A stretch of 64,000 nt of DNA from Maricaulis sp036231565 (GCA_036231565.1 JAZAHA010000034.1:39109-103108); one strand, 5' to 3'; shown: positions 9,878 to 19,529, counted from the first letter of the stretch. Translations and numbers: made by a program. Notes: generated from the sequence alone by a model not told the origin.

Positions 9878-10933
9878 ATGCGCTTTGCCATCATCATCGC
9901 AGTCATCCTGGCTGCCATCACCGGTCTGGCCGCCTGGGGTCCGGGCTCGCTCAATGCGATGCATTTCGAGCCGCCCCTGCCCGATCCGGCGCTCGAAGCC
10001 CGGTTCGAGACCGAGACAACGCCTCTACGCCAGGAGCGCAACGATCTGCATGGTGCAGAAGATCTCGAGCCCGGCCCGGACGGCCGTCTCTATGCCAGCC
10101 TCGCCGACGGGCGGATCATGGCGCGCAGTCCTGCCGGCGACTGGGAAATGGTGGCCGAGACCGGCGGACGCCCGCTCGGTCTGGCCTTTGCGCCTGACGG
10201 TACGCTGTTTGTCGCGGATGCCCGGCTTGGCCTTTTGCGTCAGACCGAGGGCGGCTGGCAGACCTGGCTGGCACCGGCGCCCGACGGCCCGCTGGTCTTC
10301 CCCGACGATCTCACCGTGCTGGAAGACGGGCGGATCGTGATGACCGATGCCTCGCTGCGTCACGGCTACGGCGACCACATGGCCTCCTTCTTCGAGGGTG
10401 ACCAGACCGGCCGCGTCCTGCTGGTCACCGGGGCCGGCGCCTATGAGGAACTGGCCGCCGGCCTCGGCTTCATCAATGGTGTCGATCATGACCCCGAGAC
10501 AGGCCTGGTCTATCTCAACGAGACCTGGACCGGCCGGATCTGGCAGCTCGATCCCGATACCGCAGAGATGTCGGTTTTGATCGAAGGCCTGCCGGGCTAT
10601 CCGGACAATCTGGAATTCGACCCGGAGAGCGGTCTGATCTGGGCAGCCATGCCATCGCCCCGCGCCATGGACCTTGAAGCCCTGCACCCGCGCCCCTTCG
10701 TCAAGCGTCTCGCGTGGCGCTGGATCCAGCTGGCGGGACCACCGCCTCTGCCCTCGCGTCCGCCGATGGCCATCGCCGTCGATACCGACGGGCGTCCGGC
10801 GCTTGCGCTGCGCGGCCCCGACGATGGTGCCGACGGTGTCACGACCGCCCTTGTCTGGGGTGGCGAACTGTGGACGGCAGGTCTGGCCCGCGACGGGATC
10901 ACCGTGTTTCCGGTGCCGGGCGATCGCGAGTAG
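9878..10933 (+). CDS. SMP-30/strictosidine-synthase-like beta-propeller protein, membrane-anchored
   Basis: A 351-residue protein with an N-terminal hydrophobic anchor or signal (AIIIAVILAAITGLAAW) followed by a six-bladed propeller. Recurring blade signatures include DLEPGPDGRLYASLADGRI, GLAFAPDGTLFVADARLGL and FINGVDHDPETGLVYLNETW. The late segment GYPDNLEFDPESGLIWAA matches the Str_synth/APMAP group of calcium-dependent hydrolases (lactonase or phosphotriesterase-like). It would act in the periplasm or at the outer face of the inner membrane. GGGAGGGG precedes the ATG. It converges on the regulator gene at 10942 with eight bases between. Substrate unknown. Confidence 0.82.
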   Translation: MRFAIIIAVILAAITGLAAWGPGSLNAMHFEPPLPDPALEARFETETTPLRQERNDLHGAEDLEPGPDGRLYASLADGRIMARSPAGDWEMVAETGGRPLGLAFAPDGTLFVADARLGLLRQTEGGWQTWLAPAPDGPLVFPDDLTVLEDGRIVMTDASLRHGYGDHMASFFEGDQTGRVLLVTGAGAYEELAAGLGFINGVDHDPETGLVYLNETWTGRIWQLDPDTAEMSVLIEGLPGYPDNLEFDPESGLIWAAMPSPRAMDLEALHPRPFVKRLAWRWIQLAGPPPLPSRPPMAIAVDTDGRPALALRGPDDGADGVTTALVWGGELWTAGLARDGITVFPVPGDRE

Positions 10934-10941
10934 CGGCAGGA

Positions 10942-12792
10942 TCAGCGCGCGACGCGGGACACAATCTCGCGTTCGCACACCGTGACCATGTTCGGTCGCC
11001 GGCATACATCCGGGCGCGTGCCGGTCGCCTGCCAGAACTCGACCAGGCCGAAGGCGTCCGCCTGCTCCCACATCGCGGTCTCGGCCCATAGCGGGTCGAA
11101 TTCGGGATAGTGCAGGACGACCGCGAGCTGAGCCGCCCGCGGGTCGAAAAGCTCGATACTCTCCAGCGCCCGCGGCCAGTCCCGCGTGACGGCGTGCATC
11201 CGCGCGACCTGTGTGGTGTCAATATTGTCGCATCCGTCCAGATCCACGCGCTCGGCGACGGGAACACCGTCCCGGCGGGCCGACAGATACGCCAGGGCGC
11301 AGGGATGCGCCTCGGGCGGGAGCACGGCCCGCACGACCACCATCGCGGCATCCGGCTCGCCATAGTGGAGCTGGGCGACCATGGCGAGCCCCTGCAGATG
11401 GCGGGCATCGGGAAACAGGCGGCTCTTCTGTTCGATAAAGGCGACCGCCTCGGACGCCAGGCCTCGTTGTACCAGCGCTATCGCCATGAAGGCGGACGTC
11501 TGGAAATGCACTGGCCAGATCGATTCAAGATCCTCGGCCAGCCTGAAGGCTTCGAGCTCCTGCCCGGTCTGCCGCAGAATGTCGAAATAGCGGTTCTGGA
11601 CCTGCAGACCGAGCCAACTGGAACGCGGAAGCGTCGCGAACACAGCCACCTGCTGCGCCCGGCTGCTGCCATACATTGAAGCCAGGGCTTCTGCGTAGGC
11701 AAGCACAGGCGCATCGGGATCGAGCCTGCGCGCATTGCCGATCAGCCGGTTCGCCGTCGCGGCAATCTGACCCGCGCGCGAATCCGCCTGGGCGAAGAAA
11801 TGCTGCTCGGGGCGGGACATCAGGGTCACGGCGTGAAGGCCGTGCATGAAGGCGCTGTCCGGATACAGCTCCAGGAGGTCTGCGGTGAGCGTCTCCGGCG
11901 GGACGTTCCGTGCCCCGGACCGCACCTCGGCGCACAGGGCAAGAAACCGGCTGACAACGCGGCTGTCACCACCGATTCCGGGTTCGGCCAGACTACGCAA
12001 TTCGCCCAGACAGCGCAGATCTGCGGTCAGCACCATGGCAATATGGCGGGCCAGATCGGCAATGTCGCGGCCATCTTGCTCGAAGGGCTGTGTCAGCAGC
12101 ACTGCCCCGCTTTGCCGGTCCATCAGATTGACTCCCAGAGGCCCGCCTCCGGTCTCGCCTGCGGACACGATCGACGCCACGAATTCCGACCGGGCCGGTG
12201 TCACTGCGAATATAGTGCGATCGACATTCAGCGCCCGGAAGGCGCGGTCGATATCCCGCCCCGTATCACCGGGCACGTCGAAGCGCAGGGCAACCGAACC
12301 CTCTATCGTCCCCTGCCGCGGCCAGACGAAGAACAAGGCAACAAGGACCGCCAGAGCCGCGACTGCACCCGCGGCCCACGCCCGGCCCGGCTTGAAGCGT
12401 GGCAGGCCGGGCTGTGGCAGACGAGAGCGGGCGGGCTGCGGCGTTCCGTCCCGCGGTTCCGGTTCCACTACCGCACAGGTCAGGCGGTAGCCGCGCTTGG
12501 GCAGGGTCTCGACCAGAGCGTCGCTGCCGAAGGCGCGCAGCTCCGAGCGCAGGCGCGAGACCGCGCGGGTCAGGGCTTCGTCATTGCCGATGATGTCGCC
12601 CCAGACGGCGTCCAGCAGCGCCTCGCGGCGCACCCCCTCACCGGCGTGCGCGGCCAGCATGCACAACACATCCATCACACGCGGTTCGACCCGGCGAGTC
12701 GTCTCGCCCAGCGTCAGCGTCCCGCGGCCAGGATCCACCAGAATCCCGCCCAGCCGGAACGGCACTTGTATCGGCGCAGGCCGCTCGGTCAT
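10942..12792 (-). CDS. CadC/ToxR-like membrane-bound transcriptional regulator
   Basis: A 616-residue protein. Residues 12-107 form an OmpR/PhoB-type winged helix (RRVEPRVMDVLCMLAAHAG, then NDEALTRAVSRLRSELR, and the wing ETLPKRGYRLTC). A proline-rich linker leads to one transmembrane helix (about 138-157, AAGAVAALAVLVALFFVWP). The remaining roughly 450 residues are extracytoplasmic and helical, resembling degenerate tetratricopeptide repeats, with several cysteines (CLGELRS, CAEVRS). Such one-component regulators sense outside signals and bind DNA from the membrane. The start at 12792 follows a GGAAGGTGGGGG purine run. An AT-rich gap of 258 bases separates it from the divergent UrcA-family gene at 13051, a likely target. 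Signal unknown. Confidence 0.85.
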   Translation of the reverse strand: MTERPAPIQVPFRLGGILVDPGRGTLTLGETTRRVEPRVMDVLCMLAAHAGEGVRREALLDAVWGDIIGNDEALTRAVSRLRSELRAFGSDALVETLPKRGYRLTCAVVEPEPRDGTPQPARSRLPQPGLPRFKPGRAWAAGAVAALAVLVALFFVWPRQGTIEGSVALRFDVPGDTGRDIDRAFRALNVDRTIFAVTPARSEFVASIVSAGETGGGPLGVNLMDRQSGAVLLTQPFEQDGRDIADLARHIAMVLTADLRCLGELRSLAEPGIGGDSRVVSRFLALCAEVRSGARNVPPETLTADLLELYPDSAFMHGLHAVTLMSRPEQHFFAQADSRAGQIAATANRLIGNARRLDPDAPVLAYAEALASMYGSSRAQQVAVFATLPRSSWLGLQVQNRYFDILRQTGQELEAFRLAEDLESIWPVHFQTSAFMAIALVQRGLASEAVAFIEQKSRLFPDARHLQGLAMVAQLHYGEPDAAMVVVRAVLPPEAHPCALAYLSARRDGVPVAERVDLDGCDNIDTTQVARMHAVTRDWPRALESIELFDPRAAQLAVVLHYPEFDPLWAETAMWEQADAFGLVEFWQATGTRPDVCRRPNMVTVCEREIVSRVAR

Positions 12793-13050
12793 CCCCCACC
12801 TTCCGAATTCTCGCGTCGAGCCGACAGATTTGTCCAGGAACGGCGCGAGAGCTAGGGCCGATCGGATCAAAAAACCTGACGAAAACCTCCCGAAAAGCAG
12901 ATCGCCGATATTTTTTCGCACCCAAGCCCTTTCAAAAGCGAGGTTTTTTGAAACTGCGACCGCAAAGGTTGTTTTCGTCGGAAAAGCGTCAGGACCCCGG
13001 AGCCGCAATCCTGCGAGATGTCCCGGCATCACCAGCAACGGGAGATCCTG

Positions 13051-13392
13051 ATGATCCGCACTACAAGCCTCGCCCTCGCCACCATCCTGCTTTCCGGCGC
13101 CGCGGCGTATTCGCAACAGCCCGGGCATGGCAATGCCGGCCGGGACTATGTCGTCCAGAACTACGAGCTGAGCACGGATGCCGGCCGCCGCGCGGTCCTG
13201 CGCCGTCTTGAGCGTGAAATCGCCGCCGCCTGCGACTCGACACGCCGCATGTCGCTGCCGCGCGTCCGCGCCGCGGACAACTGTCACGAGGCCGAGCTCG
13301 ATCGCGTCGTGTCCGCCCTCGGCGACCCCCGCCTTCTGGCCCTGCACCGCAATGACCGCGCGGTGCAACTCGCGAGCGCGGATCGTCACTGA
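13051..13392 (+). CDS. UrcA-family periplasmic protein
   Basis: A 113-residue protein with a signal peptide (MIRTTSLALATILLSGAAAYSQ). The mature part has the UrcA-family pattern: YVVQNYELSTDAGRRAVLRRLEREIAAAC, followed by a second cysteine (NCHEAELDRVVSAL), so one disulphide is expected. The family is named for a uranium-inducible gene of Caulobacter; its molecular function is unknown. GGGAG precedes the ATG at 13051. It is divergent from the CadC-like regulator. Family call rests on the motif and cysteine spacing. Confidence 0.75.
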   Translation: MIRTTSLALATILLSGAAAYSQQPGHGNAGRDYVVQNYELSTDAGRRAVLRRLEREIAAACDSTRRMSLPRVRAADNCHEAELDRVVSALGDPRLLALHRNDRAVQLASADRH

Positions 13393-13563
13393 CCGCGCAG
13401 GCCAGCCGGACGCCACGGGGAATCCCTCCACCGTGGCCTCCCGACCGCCTGTGCTGCGGGCCATGGCCGCGCACAGGCGGTCCAATTTTGTCCACACGCC
13501 GGTAGCAGACAGGCCCGGCTTTCGATGCTAACCCGGATGCGGAAGAGATATTCGGGGAAAGCC

Positions 13564-15648
13564 ATGACACTGACGACATTTCGGCCGGCGCTGCCGGTCC
13601 TGTTCGCTGCAGCGCTGTTTGCCTGCAGCCCGGCATCGGAGACAGAGACCGCCGCAACAGAGGCCGCCGGAGCCGCCGCACAGGCAGACGAGGCCACCCG
13701 CTTCACCGTCATGGTCGGAGGCACGGCGATCGGCGCCCTGGAAGTCACCCCGTCAGGCGACAGCTATTCGCTGGACTATGAGTATCGCAACAACGGCCGT
13801 GGCCCGACCCTGGCCGAAGAGATCACGCTGGACGGCGCCGGCATGCCGCTGAACTGGGCGATCGAAGGCGCCACGACCTTCGGCAACCCGGTCGATGAAA
13901 GCTTCGAATATGCCGACAGCGAGGCCCGCTGGACCGACACGACCGGTTCCGACCAGGCCATTCCTGCAGAGCCCGCCTTCTACGTACCCCAGAACGCCAG
14001 CCCCTACTGGCTCGCCATTGCCGCCCGCGCCCTGATGGACAGCGAGGACATGTCGCTGCCGGCCATCCCCGGCGGCACGCTTCGCCTGGCCGAGATGGAA
14101 ACGCTCGAAGTGTCCGACGGCACGGATACGCGTACGGTGACCAGCTATGCCCTGTCCGGCACCTCGCTCGACCCGACCTATTTCCTGATGGATGGCCGGG
14201 CCTTCTTCGGCGTCATCAGCCCGCGCTTCGCTGTGCTCGCCGAAGGCTTTGAAGGTGAGGACGAGCGCCTGCGCGAACGGGCCACCCAGTATGGCGCCCG
14301 GCGCTATGAAGACATGCAGTCGCGTTACGCCCACAATTACGGTGCGCCCGTGCGGATCCGGAATGTGCGGGTCTTCGATTCGGTGAACGCAACGCTGGGC
14401 GAGCCGGTCTCCGTCGTGGTGGTCGACGATACGATCGCCGCCATCGAGGACATCGATGCCACGCCGGTCGACGGCGAGGTGATCATCGACGGCAATGGCG
14501 GCACACTGGTGCCCGGCCTGTTCGAGATGCACGGCCATGTCGGCGAGGACGACGCGATCCTCAACATTGCTGCCGGCGTGACCACGATCCGCGACATGGG
14601 CAATGACAATGAAGTCCTCGGCGCGCTCATCGAACGCATCCGCAACGGCGAGATCGCGGGACCGCGCATCTTCCGTTCCGGCTTCATCGAAGGCCGCAGC
14701 CAGTACAATTCCAACAATGGCATCATCGTCGAGAGCGAGGCGGAAGCCGTCGCCGCAGTCGAGACCTATGCCGAGGCCGGCGATTTCATCCAGATCAAGA
14801 TCTACAACTCCATCAACCCGGACTGGGTGCCGGCGATGATCGAAACAGCACATGCCAACGGTCTGCGCGTGTCCGGCCACGTCCCGGCCTTCACCGATGC
14901 GGACGCCATGATCGCGGCCGGTTATGACGAGCTGACCCATATCAACCAGCTCATGCTCGGCTGGGTTCTGGAGGACGGCGAGGATACCCGCACCCTGCTG
15001 CGCCTGACGGCCCTGCGCCGCCTGCCCGCCCTCGACCTGCAGAGCGCGCCGGTGCAGTCGACGCTGGATGCAATGGCGGAGCGCGGTGTGGCGATCGATC
15101 CCACCCTGGCCATCCACGAAGCCCTGCTGCTGTCGCGCAATGGTCAGGTCTCGCCGGGCACGGTGGACTATGTCGACCATATGCCGGTGGGCTTCCAGCG
15201 GGCTGCGCGCAGCGCCTGGGCCGATATCGCCACCCCCGAGGATGACGCCAACTATGCCGGCGCCTTTGACCAGGTCCAGGAAACCATCCGCATGATGCAC
15301 GAGCGCGGCATCTTCATGGTGCCCGGCACCGATCTGGGTGGCGCCTTCGCCTATCACCGCGAGCTGGAACTCTACCAGTCGGCGGGCATGACCCCGGCCG
15401 AGATCCTGGCCTGGGCCAGCCACGGCATGGCCGAATATCTCGGCGTTGCCGACCGGCTTGGCTCGATCGCGCCTGGCATACGGGCCGACTTCTTCCTGGT
15501 ACCCGGAAATCCGGCGGAGAATCTGGCCGATATCAAGACGATCTCGCTCGTCTCGTCCGATGGCACCTTCTACTACCCGACCGAAATCTATCCCGAATTC
15601 GGCATCGAACCCTTTACCGAACTGCCCGGCGTGGCCGTTCCGAACTGA
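13564..15648 (+). CDS. Lipoprotein amidohydrolase (imidazolonepropionase-like)
   Basis: A 694-residue protein with a lipoprotein signal (lipobox LFAC, Cys21), followed by a low-complexity Thr/Glu/Ala linker. A region of about 200 residues precedes the amidohydrolase domain. The metal-dependent hydrolase domain starts near residue 270. It shows GLFEMHGHVGED (metal-binding HxH), QIKIYNS (possible bridging lysine), RVSGHVPAFTD, DELTHINQ and MVPGTDLGG (late Asp). It would hydrolyse a peptide-like or cyclic amide substrate in the envelope. GGGGAAA lies just upstream of ATG 13564; a longer open frame begins at 13525. The closest analogue in the window is the PD40-amidohydrolase at 30872. Substrate unknown. 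Confidence 0.85.
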   Translation: MTLTTFRPALPVLFAAALFACSPASETETAATEAAGAAAQADEATRFTVMVGGTAIGALEVTPSGDSYSLDYEYRNNGRGPTLAEEITLDGAGMPLNWAIEGATTFGNPVDESFEYADSEARWTDTTGSDQAIPAEPAFYVPQNASPYWLAIAARALMDSEDMSLPAIPGGTLRLAEMETLEVSDGTDTRTVTSYALSGTSLDPTYFLMDGRAFFGVISPRFAVLAEGFEGEDERLRERATQYGARRYEDMQSRYAHNYGAPVRIRNVRVFDSVNATLGEPVSVVVVDDTIAAIEDIDATPVDGEVIIDGNGGTLVPGLFEMHGHVGEDDAILNIAAGVTTIRDMGNDNEVLGALIERIRNGEIAGPRIFRSGFIEGRSQYNSNNGIIVESEAEAVAAVETYAEAGDFIQIKIYNSINPDWVPAMIETAHANGLRVSGHVPAFTDADAMIAAGYDELTHINQLMLGWVLEDGEDTRTLLRLTALRRLPALDLQSAPVQSTLDAMAERGVAIDPTLAIHEALLLSRNGQVSPGTVDYVDHMPVGFQRAARSAWADIATPEDDANYAGAFDQVQETIRMMHERGIFMVPGTDLGGAFAYHRELELYQSAGMTPAEILAWASHGMAEYLGVADRLGSIAPGIRADFFLVPGNPAENLADIKTISLVSSDGTFYYPTEIYPEFGIEPFTELPGVAVPN

Positions 15649-15663
15649 TCCGGACATTGAGGT

Positions 15664-15684
15664 CTCTCCCCGCGACGGGGAGAG
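15664..15684. repeat. Short intergenic hairpin (REP-like)
   Basis: Nine-base arms CTCTCCCCG and CGGGGAGAG enclose three bases. There is no T-run, so a simple terminator is less likely. Similar CCCC/GGGG hairpins occur in other gaps of this window (24040-24158, 34176-34344, 63944-63982). Confidence 0.55.
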
Positions 15685-15780
15685 GCCTCCGCGGTCATCA
15701 CATCATCGGCAACCGCCTGCAACCTGCAGTACGCGGGAACGCTCGCCCTGTATCTGCGTTACCTGTCCAGGAGGACGTAG

Positions 15781-16632
15781 ATGGCGAAGCTGGCACTGGT
15801 GATCAACCGGACATCGGGGCGTTTTGTCCGTGGCGACAGCGATATGCTGGCTGACGAGCTGACAGCGCATCCCGCGATCGACACGGTCTGGGAGTTCGGC
15901 GAAGACGATGTCGAAGCAAATATCCGCGATGCAGACTTAAAAGGCTTTGACGGAATCGCCATCGCCGGCGGCGACGGCACGATCCAGGCCGTCGCCTGCA
16001 TGGCGCACCGCAATGGCGCGAAATGCCCGCTGCTGCCGCTGCCGCTGGGCACAGCCAACATGCTGGTCCACCGGCTCTACGGTCATCGCAGCGCCAACGA
16101 GATGCTCGACGCGGTCGACGACACTCAAGTCAGCCCCTTCCGGCCCGGACTGGCCGGAGAGGAGATTTTCCTGGTCGCAGCCGCGCTGGGCTTCCCGTCA
16201 ACGGTTGCCAGAGCCCGAGAAATGGTGCGCGAAGCAGACGGTGTTCCCTCCCTTCCCTCCCTGTCGCGCCGCATCGCGGCGGCGGCCCGTCACGCATTCA
16301 AGCCCCGCATCCGCTACTGGCTGGACGGCGACGACCGGGACCGCAAGCGCGCCAGCGGCATCTATGTAGATCTCGACGGCGAAGCCGAAGACATGGCTTA
16401 TGTGGCAGTACACTGGCGCCATATCGGCGATGTTGCCTGGGCCGGCCTGACACTGCTGACCGACATCCACGATGGCGAGCGTCCCGGCGTCAGTGGCCGG
16501 GCGGCTCGCCTTGAGGCCCGGTCCCGCAAACCGCTCGCCCTGATGCTCGATGGCGAACCCGTATTCATGCCGCGAAACCTCACCATTTCACGTTCCGACA
16601 CCCCTATCCGCTTCCTGAACTGGACAGAATGA
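15781..16632 (+). CDS. Diacylglycerol kinase-like lipid kinase
   Basis: A 283-residue protein of the DAGK catalytic/NAD-kinase-like fold. The nucleotide-binding motif IAIAGGDGTIQAVA is at about 58-71, and the substrate-loop PLPLGTANMLVHRLYG at about 86-101. The C-terminal beta-sandwich ends with LDGEPVFMPRNLTI, as in YegS/DgkB-type kinases. The family phosphorylates diacylglycerol or other lipid alcohols at the inner membrane. AGGAGGACGT precedes the ATG. It overlaps the phosphoesterase gene by four bases, so the two are co-translated and may form a lipid kinase/phosphatase pair. Lipid substrate unknown. Confidence 0.85.
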   Translation: MAKLALVINRTSGRFVRGDSDMLADELTAHPAIDTVWEFGEDDVEANIRDADLKGFDGIAIAGGDGTIQAVACMAHRNGAKCPLLPLPLGTANMLVHRLYGHRSANEMLDAVDDTQVSPFRPGLAGEEIFLVAAALGFPSTVARAREMVREADGVPSLPSLSRRIAAAARHAFKPRIRYWLDGDDRDRKRASGIYVDLDGEAEDMAYVAVHWRHIGDVAWAGLTLLTDIHDGERPGVSGRAARLEARSRKPLALMLDGEPVFMPRNLTISRSDTPIRFLNWTE

Positions 16633-17423
16633 CCAAGCTTTTCCAGATCGCCGACCTTCATTTCGGTGCCGAGGACAGGAATCTGGTCGATGCTTTCGTC
16701 GACCTGTGTAACGCATCCCGGCCGGATGCCGTCGTCGCAGCCGGAGACTTCACCCAGAGCGGCCGCAAGAGCGAATTCGAGGCGGCCGCCCGCTTTCTCG
16801 GACGCCTCGAGGCTCCGGTGGTCGGCATTCCCGGCAATCATGATGTGCCCTCGCGCGCGCTGCATCGACGGTTCACCACTCCCTGGCGTCGCTATGAACG
16901 CTCGGTGGGCCGGCAAATGACATCCAGCCTGGAAGACGGGCCGCTGCATATCGAAGGCCTGAGGACAGCACGGCGGGCTCAGTGGCAGCCCGACTGGTCG
17001 CTGGGCAGGATCGGCAGACCCAGCCTGGGCCGGGCGCTTGACCTGCTGGCGGAGCGCGATGCGGACCTGCGGGTTCTCACCTGCCATCATCCCATCCTGG
17101 CGCCCGGCGGCAATCGCGGGCGGGCGCGGACGGCACGGGCCTCGCATTCCGTGGCGGCGATCGCCGAGCATTGCGACCTGGTGCTGACCGGCCATCTGCA
17201 CGAGACCTTTGCGCTGCCCGCCGAAGGTCCGTCGCACACCTGCTGGTTTGTCGGCGCCGGCACGACATTCTCACGCCGCACGCGCGGCGAGCCAGCCGGC
17301 TTCAACGTGCTCGACATCGCCGCAGACACGATCCGCGTCACGCATCACATCGCCGATGAGGGTCGGCCGGCCTTTGTTGTCCGGGACAGCCGGGTCCTGC
17401 CCCGGCGTGACGGTCAGTACTGA
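16629..17423 (+). CDS. Calcineurin-like metallophosphoesterase
   Basis: A 264-residue protein with the full metallophosphoesterase motif set: QIADLHFG (D-x-H, residues 6-13), AAGDFTQSG (GD), PGNHDVPS (GNHD), LTCHHPIL (H) and LTGHLHETFALP (GHxH). It therefore should bind two metal ions and cleave phosphomono- or diesters. The start overlaps the lipid kinase stop (ATGA). The 3' end overlaps the opposite-strand response-regulator gene by ten bases. It may act on a phospholipid headgroup given the neighbour, but this is inference. Confidence 0.87.
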   Translation: MTKLFQIADLHFGAEDRNLVDAFVDLCNASRPDAVVAAGDFTQSGRKSEFEAAARFLGRLEAPVVGIPGNHDVPSRALHRRFTTPWRRYERSVGRQMTSSLEDGPLHIEGLRTARRAQWQPDWSLGRIGRPSLGRALDLLAERDADLRVLTCHHPILAPGGNRGRARTARASHSVAAIAEHCDLVLTGHLHETFALPAEGPSHTCWFVGAGTTFSRRTRGEPAGFNVLDIAADTIRVTHHIADEGRPAFVVRDSRVLPRRDGQY

Positions 17424-18055
17424 CCGATCTGCATCGCCGCACGCACCAGCTGGGCTGTGGAGTTGAGGCCGAGCTTGGCCATGATGTTCTCGCGGTGTTT
17501 GCGGACGGTGGAGACACGGACCGCCAGATTGTCCGCAATCATGTCGACGGAATGCCCCCGTGCGATCTCGCGTAAGACATCGCGTTCACGCGCGGTCAGG
17601 CTTCCGGCCTTCAGGACGCCCCCCTCCTCTCCCTCACTGTCGGGCTGGCGTTTGAGGGGCTGCCGGCGCTGCGTCGCTTCGGCCACAGCTTCGATCGCGG
17701 CGATCAGGCTGTCCCGCCCCGCTTCCTTGTGCATGAAACCGTCGGCAACCGCGGCCAGGGCCGCACGCTCGCGCTCGTCCATGTGCGACCCTGTCAGCAA
17801 CAGGAAACGCGTATCCGAACCGGCTCCACGCACACATTCAATCACTTCCAGCCCCGTCATGTCCGGGAGCGCGAAATCAACAATGGCGACATCGGGCCGC
17901 TGCTGCAGAATAAGGGCAATAGCGCTCTCGCCATCCTCGGCAGAGCCGACAAGCTCGTAGCCCGCCTGCATGGCAATCGTGCCGCCGACGGCCTCGCGAA
18001 CAATGGCATGGTCGTCGACCACCACCACTCGCCTGGAATTTTCCACCTTCGTCAT
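17414..18055 (-). CDS. LuxR/NarL-family response regulator
   Basis: A 213-residue regulator. The receiver domain (about 9-125) has acidic VVDDH near residue 12-16, phospho-acceptor D60 in VDFALPD, a conserved Thr in LLLTGS and Lys in FMHKEAG. A charged linker leads to a LuxR-type helix-turn-helix (about 153-207, LTARERDVLREIARG and VSTVRKHRENIMAKLG). It is divergent from the histidine kinase at 18150 with 94 bases between, so the two probably form a two-component pair. The start has only a weak ribosome site. Its end overlaps the end of the phosphoesterase gene. Confidence 0.9.
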   Translation of the reverse strand: MTKVENSRRVVVVDDHAIVREAVGGTIAMQAGYELVGSAEDGESAIALILQQRPDVAIVDFALPDMTGLEVIECVRGAGSDTRFLLLTGSHMDERERAALAAVADGFMHKEAGRDSLIAAIEAVAEATQRRQPLKRQPDSEGEEGGVLKAGSLTARERDVLREIARGHSVDMIADNLAVRVSTVRKHRENIMAKLGLNSTAQLVRAAMQIGQY

Positions 18056-18149
18056 GGTGTTGGCCTGTATCCCCGCTTGCCAGCCAGCGCCACCGACCGG
18101 TACACATTCACACAGGGGAACAGTCTACACCGATAGCGTCTGGAAAAGT

Positions 18150-19529
18150 ATGGATTATCCGCAGATTCGCCGGATCGACGGACGTTTTTCGGACGCCGCG
18201 CTCGAACAGGCTTTCCTGGCCGAAAGCTGGAGTGGAATCCGGCTGCAAGCCGGCATCACACTACTCGCCTTCTCGCTCGCCTGGCTGATCTCGACCAGTA
18301 TCGACCTGTCCTACCTGCAGGGCACGGACCGTTTCGCGACGACAATCGCCAGCCGGATCGTTGCCGGCATTCTCGGCGTTGCCGTCGGCGGCTGGATGCT
18401 GATCGCGGCACCGGGCAATCCCCAGGGCTGGGCCGGTCGGCTTGTCTTCGCCTGGATCATCACTTCGACGATTGCCGCAGCCCTGGTCGCCTGTGCCTAC
18501 CCCGCAGTGGAAACCACGCCGGACGGTATTTCCGACGTGCTGGTCTTCACCAGTTTCTGGATGTCGCTGCACATCATCATTCTCGGAGTCGCGCTGGCCT
18601 ATTTCCCCTGGGCGATCATGATTTCGGCTACCGGCTATGCAGTCAGCTATCTCACCCTCACAGTGATCTGGTGGGATGCCGCCGAACATCCGATGATCGG
18701 CCAGTCGGTGATGATGGTGTCGTGCTGTGCCTTCGGCTGGGTGATGGCGATCATGCTGTCGATCCGGGCCCGCCGGCGCTATTTCATCATGCGGCGCTAC
18801 GAGGAAGCGAAGGAGGCCGCGGAACGGGCGCACGAATTCACCACCTTCCTGCTGGCCGCCACCGGGCATGACATCCGCCAGCCGGTCTTCGCCCTCGATC
18901 TGAACGCAGCACGCCTGACCGAGCTCCTCGAGCGTGGGGATACGGCGGCAGCCCTTGATGTCAGCCGCAGCCAGCAAATGGTAACGCGCAATGTCTCGCG
19001 GATGATCTCGTCGATCCTGGAAGTGGCGCATCTGGATGCTCGCAAACGTACGGTCAGCCCCGACCGGCTGGCAGTCTCGCGGCTCGCCGGAACCCTCGTC
19101 TCGGCCTTCGGCGAGATTGCCTCGAACAAGGGAATTGCGCTGACGGCCGCACGATCGAGCGTTCACATTCATGCCGATTCAGGCATCGTCGAACACATCC
19201 TGGCCAATCTGGTTTCCAATGCCATTGCCCATTCAGGCGGCGACCGGATCGTGATCGGAGCGCGCCGCCGCGCCGATCATGTCGATATCGTGATCGCCGA
19301 CAATGGCAGGGGCCTGCCAGCCGGTGACACCGAACTCACCGCACGGGCCATACCACCGTCCGCCGACGACAAGGGCAGCGGAAAACGGTCCGGCCTCGGG
19401 CTGGAGATCGTCTTCCGCCTGGCCGAACACGGCGGACTGAAGCTGCGTATCGTGTCGCGTGCCGGCCATGGCGTCATGGCTGTGCTGACCTGTCCGGCGC
19501 GGGCGCTTGCCAGGCGCACCAAGGCCTGA
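18150..19529 (+). CDS. Membrane histidine kinase, partner of the LuxR-type regulator
   Basis: A 459-residue kinase. Six or so hydrophobic segments fill residues 33-205 and form an integral membrane sensor with little outside loop. A short coiled segment (EEAKEAAERAHEF) follows. The H-box is ATGHDIRQPVFALD, with H240 as phosphorylation site. The ATPase domain has an N-box (ILANLVSNAIAHSG), DNGRGLP and GLGLEIVFRLAEHGG. It resembles kinases that pair with NarL-type regulators. Start chosen at ATG 18150, preceded by GGAAAAG. The large secreted protease gene starts 105 bases downstream and is a possible target. Confidence 0.88.
   Translation: MDYPQIRRIDGRFSDAALEQAFLAESWSGIRLQAGITLLAFSLAWLISTSIDLSYLQGTDRFATTIASRIVAGILGVAVGGWMLIAAPGNPQGWAGRLVFAWIITSTIAAALVACAYPAVETTPDGISDVLVFTSFWMSLHIIILGVALAYFPWAIMISATGYAVSYLTLTVIWWDAAEHPMIGQSVMMVSCCAFGWVMAIMLSIRARRRYFIMRRYEEAKEAAERAHEFTTFLLAATGHDIRQPVFALDLNAARLTELLERGDTAAALDVSRSQQMVTRNVSRMISSILEVAHLDARKRTVSPDRLAVSRLAGTLVSAFGEIASNKGIALTAARSSVHIHADSGIVEHILANLVSNAIAHSGGDRIVIGARRRADHVDIVIADNGRGLPAGDTELTARAIPPSADDKGSGKRSGLGLEIVFRLAEHGGLKLRIVSRAGHGVMAVLTCPARALARRTKA

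Noticed and set aside
13753..15657. A 634-codon minus-strand frame over the lipoprotein amidohydrolase
   Set aside because: Antisense shadow; no domain is visible and the plus strand has the complete hydrolase motif set.
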